From Rhodococcus sp. 14-2483-1-2 (GTDB lineage: Bacteria > Actinomycetota > Actinomycetes > Mycobacteriales > Mycobacteriaceae), in assembly GCF_002259405.1 (NCBI RefSeq), contig NZ_NPFW01000007.1, positions 310,001 to 374,000 on the forward strand: a stretch of 64,000 bases of DNA, given 5' to 3'. The notes under the pieces were generated by a model. The model worked only from the letters and a program-made list of their open reading frames with translations. It was not told the DNA's origin and searched no databases. The position numbers and the translations under genes are program-made. Positions 62,271-64,000 of the stretch are shown piece after piece; the first letter of the stretch is position 1; every line of letters starts with the position of its first letter.

Positions 62271-64000
62271 ATGACGTCTATCTTCCAGAGCCATACTGTG
62301 CGCTTCGCTCCACCGGATTCGAGTGAACTTCCATCTCCACCAACGGATATCGAGCGCGACTCGTACCTGCAGAGTGAGCACCGTTGGATTCCGCTGGCGT
62401 CGAGTTTCGGCGGTTTTCTCACCACGGTCAGCCTGCTGTACCTGGTTCAGGGGCAGGCGTGGGCAATTCCGTTGCTCGTGCCACTCGCCATCACGACGGC
62501 CGCGATGATCCTCTCGTTGCTGACCTCCGTGCAGCCGCGCCGCGACACCTTGGCCGGCCACCGAGAGCGAGTACGTGCGTATCTGCCCGTGCACTACCCG
62601 AGCGTCGATGTGTTCCTGCCGAGCGCGGGCGAAGACATCACTGTGTTGCACAACACTTTCTGGCATGTGAGTCGGCTCCATTGGAGTGGCGAGCTGACCG
62701 TCTACGTGCTCGACGATTCCGATCGGGACAGCGTTCGAGACTTGGCCGATGCCTTCGGCTACGAGTATCGCGTCCGGCCCAATCGTGGATATCTGAAGAA
62801 GGCAGGCAATCTGCGATTCGGGTTCGACGAGTCCCACGGGGACTTCATCACGATTCTCGACGCAGATTTCGTACCGCGGCCGGACTATCTGTACCAACTC
62901 ATGCCGTACACCACCGAAGAGGACGTGGCCATCGTGCAGAGTCCGCAGTACTTCGACACCACGCTGCGGATGAAGTGGATGGAGTACTCGGCAGGGGCGA
63001 CGCAGGTGCTGTTCTACCGCTGGATTCAAGCGGCGCGAGATCGAAGCGACGCGTCGATCTGCGTCGGTACCTGCGCGATCTATCGGCGCAGCGCACTCGA
63101 GGTCGGCGGCGGCTTCTCGGCCATCGAACACAGCGAGGACGTCTACACCGGTGTCGATCTCATGCGGGTCGGATACCGAACTCGGTACGTGCCGGTGGTC
63201 GTATCGAAAGGACTGTGCCCGGAGACGCTCGATCAGTTCTCCAATCAGCAGTACCGCTGGGCGAACGGCTCGATGAGTCTGCTCAAGTCCCGCGATTTCC
63301 ATGCGGTGAAATTCTCACTGCGCCAACGCCTGTGCTTCTGGTCCGGCTTCATGTACTACATCGACACGGCGATCAACATCTATGCCATCGCGCTGCCGCC
63401 GATTCTGATGGCCTTCCTCGCCCCCGAGGACGTGTCCATCAACAACTACCTGTTCGTGTTCCTGGCCATGGTGGTGCGCATCGCCATCGTCCCCGTCGTC
63501 ACCATGGGTCGCGAGAGCGCCATCGGGCTCGACCGCGTGCAGACGTTCTATTCCTACATCCATTCCGTGGCGGTGTTCGATGTCCTCCGGGGTCGCACGG
63601 ACGCGTGGCAGGCGACAGGAATCAAGACCCGCTCCACCACCGCTCTGCGCGTCAAACGTCTGATGACCACATGGCTGGTGCTCGTCCAGGTGGCGATGTG
63701 GGTCGGCGTCTTCTGGCGAGCTCCCGAATACGGCTGGTCGAACTACGCACCGATGATCGGGTTCGCCGTCTTCAACCTCGTCGTGGTCTATCCCCTGATG
63801 TTCTGGCGTACTGAATTCCCCACCCTCCTCGATCCGATGACGTTGCGGCGAAAACTGTTTCGCTCGGAGATCTCGACCTTCGTGCACCAGATGCCACCCG
63901 CTCGCTCCACCCGGCGCACACCCTCGACGCCCCGCAGCTGGCTGACGGCGTCGTGGCCGTGGCTGGTTCTGATGTGCGCGGTGTCCTCGGCTCTGTCGCT
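62271..64000 (+). CDS. Cellulose synthase-type family 2 glycosyltransferase (3' end outside window)
   Basis: From ATG 62271 the frame is open to the window end (576 codons). Two membrane helices precede the GT2 domain with the processive-synthase motifs in order: VYVLDDSDRD, ILDADFVPR (DxD), HSEDVYTG (xED) and QQYRWANG (QxxRW). Several C-terminal helices follow (CFWSGFMYYIDTAINIYAIA and more). It polymerises a beta-glycan and moves it across the membrane. The adjacent GH26-like pair would trim or release it. No PilZ domain is visible in the part present. Confidence 0.88.
   Translation, partial: MTSIFQSHTVRFAPPDSSELPSPPTDIERDSYLQSEHRWIPLASSFGGFLTTVSLLYLVQGQAWAIPLLVPLAITTAAMILSLLTSVQPRRDTLAGHRERVRAYLPVHYPSVDVFLPSAGEDITVLHNTFWHVSRLHWSGELTVYVLDDSDRDSVRDLADAFGYEYRVRPNRGYLKKAGNLRFGFDESHGDFITILDADFVPRPDYLYQLMPYTTEEDVAIVQSPQYFDTTLRMKWMEYSAGATQVLFYRWIQAARDRSDASICVGTCAIYRRSALEVGGGFSAIEHSEDVYTGVDLMRVGYRTRYVPVVVSKGLCPETLDQFSNQQYRWANGSMSLLKSRDFHAVKFSLRQRLCFWSGFMYYIDTAINIYAIALPPILMAFLAPEDVSINNYLFVFLAMVVRIAIVPVVTMGRESAIGLDRVQTFYSYIHSVAVFDVLRGRTDAWQATGIKTRSTTALRVKRLMTTWLVLVQVAMWVGVFWRAPEYGWSNYAPMIGFAVFNLVVVYPLMFWRTEFPTLLDPMTLRRKLFRSEISTFVHQMPPARSTRRTPSTPRSWLTASWPWLVLMCAVSSALS

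Noticed and set aside
62142..63302. A 386-codon minus-strand open frame at the right end
   Set aside because: The plus strand encodes a glycosyltransferase with all processive GT2 motifs over the same bases, so the minus frame is a shadow.

Overview
The window is GC-rich chromosomal DNA from a Rhodococcus-like actinobacterium (Mycobacteriales). The signs are very high third-position GC, many TetR, GntR and XRE regulators, paired clpP genes, a MerR-like HTH fused to citrate synthase, an IdeR-type iron box and an AbiEi/DUF559 protein. I see no rRNA or tRNA genes. Functions rest on motif reading only; no database search was run.

Layout. 1-13.6 kb is ordinary accessory metabolism: a MocR-type regulator tail, a second clpP pair whose second member lacks the catalytic serine and which faces an XRE regulator ending in Ala-Ala, a TetR/epimerase unit with a twin operator, an SDR/acyl-CoA ligase/saccharopine-dehydrogenase-like operon, and two divergent citrate synthase-type genes. 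13.7-15.3 kb is a graveyard (two crcB fluoride channels, a universal stress protein, a GNAT fragment, all broken), followed by a lower-GC two-gene membrane unit. 18-44 kb holds transport and regulation genes: an EamA exporter, an Nramp-related permease with a DHDPS-type aldolase and a LacI repressor, lepB, an AbiEi/DUF559 gene bracketed by 47-nt hairpin repeats, a GntR-MFS-binding protein-ornithine cyclodeaminase operon, two PAS-GGDEF proteins, a CopC protein, a diiron oxygenase, an iron-siderophore binding lipoprotein, and a Tat-exported dioxygenase with its own tatA-tatC-tatB.

44.4-59.3 kb is the centrepiece: a complete type III (III-D-like) CRISPR-Cas island on the minus strand. Its order is array 2, cas10 (GGDD present, no HD domain), a two-domain RAMP, a double Cas7, csx19, a TIGR03986-type RAMP, a two-helix membrane protein with a SAVED-like domain and an extra C-terminal domain, cas6, a reverse transcriptase-Cas1 fusion, cas2, array 1. 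Cas10 should make cyclic oligoadenylate on target RNA binding, and the membrane SAVED-like protein is the obvious receptor and effector. The RT-cas1 gene carries three lesions (two frameshifts and an amber stop), so interference and signalling look intact while spacer acquisition looks dead. A degraded second copy of the tatC-tatB region lies just beyond array 2, so the island is bracketed by tat-derived sequence.

60-64 kb is an exopolysaccharide-like locus: two convergent GH26-like glycosidases and a cellulose-synthase-type glycosyltransferase running off the window end.
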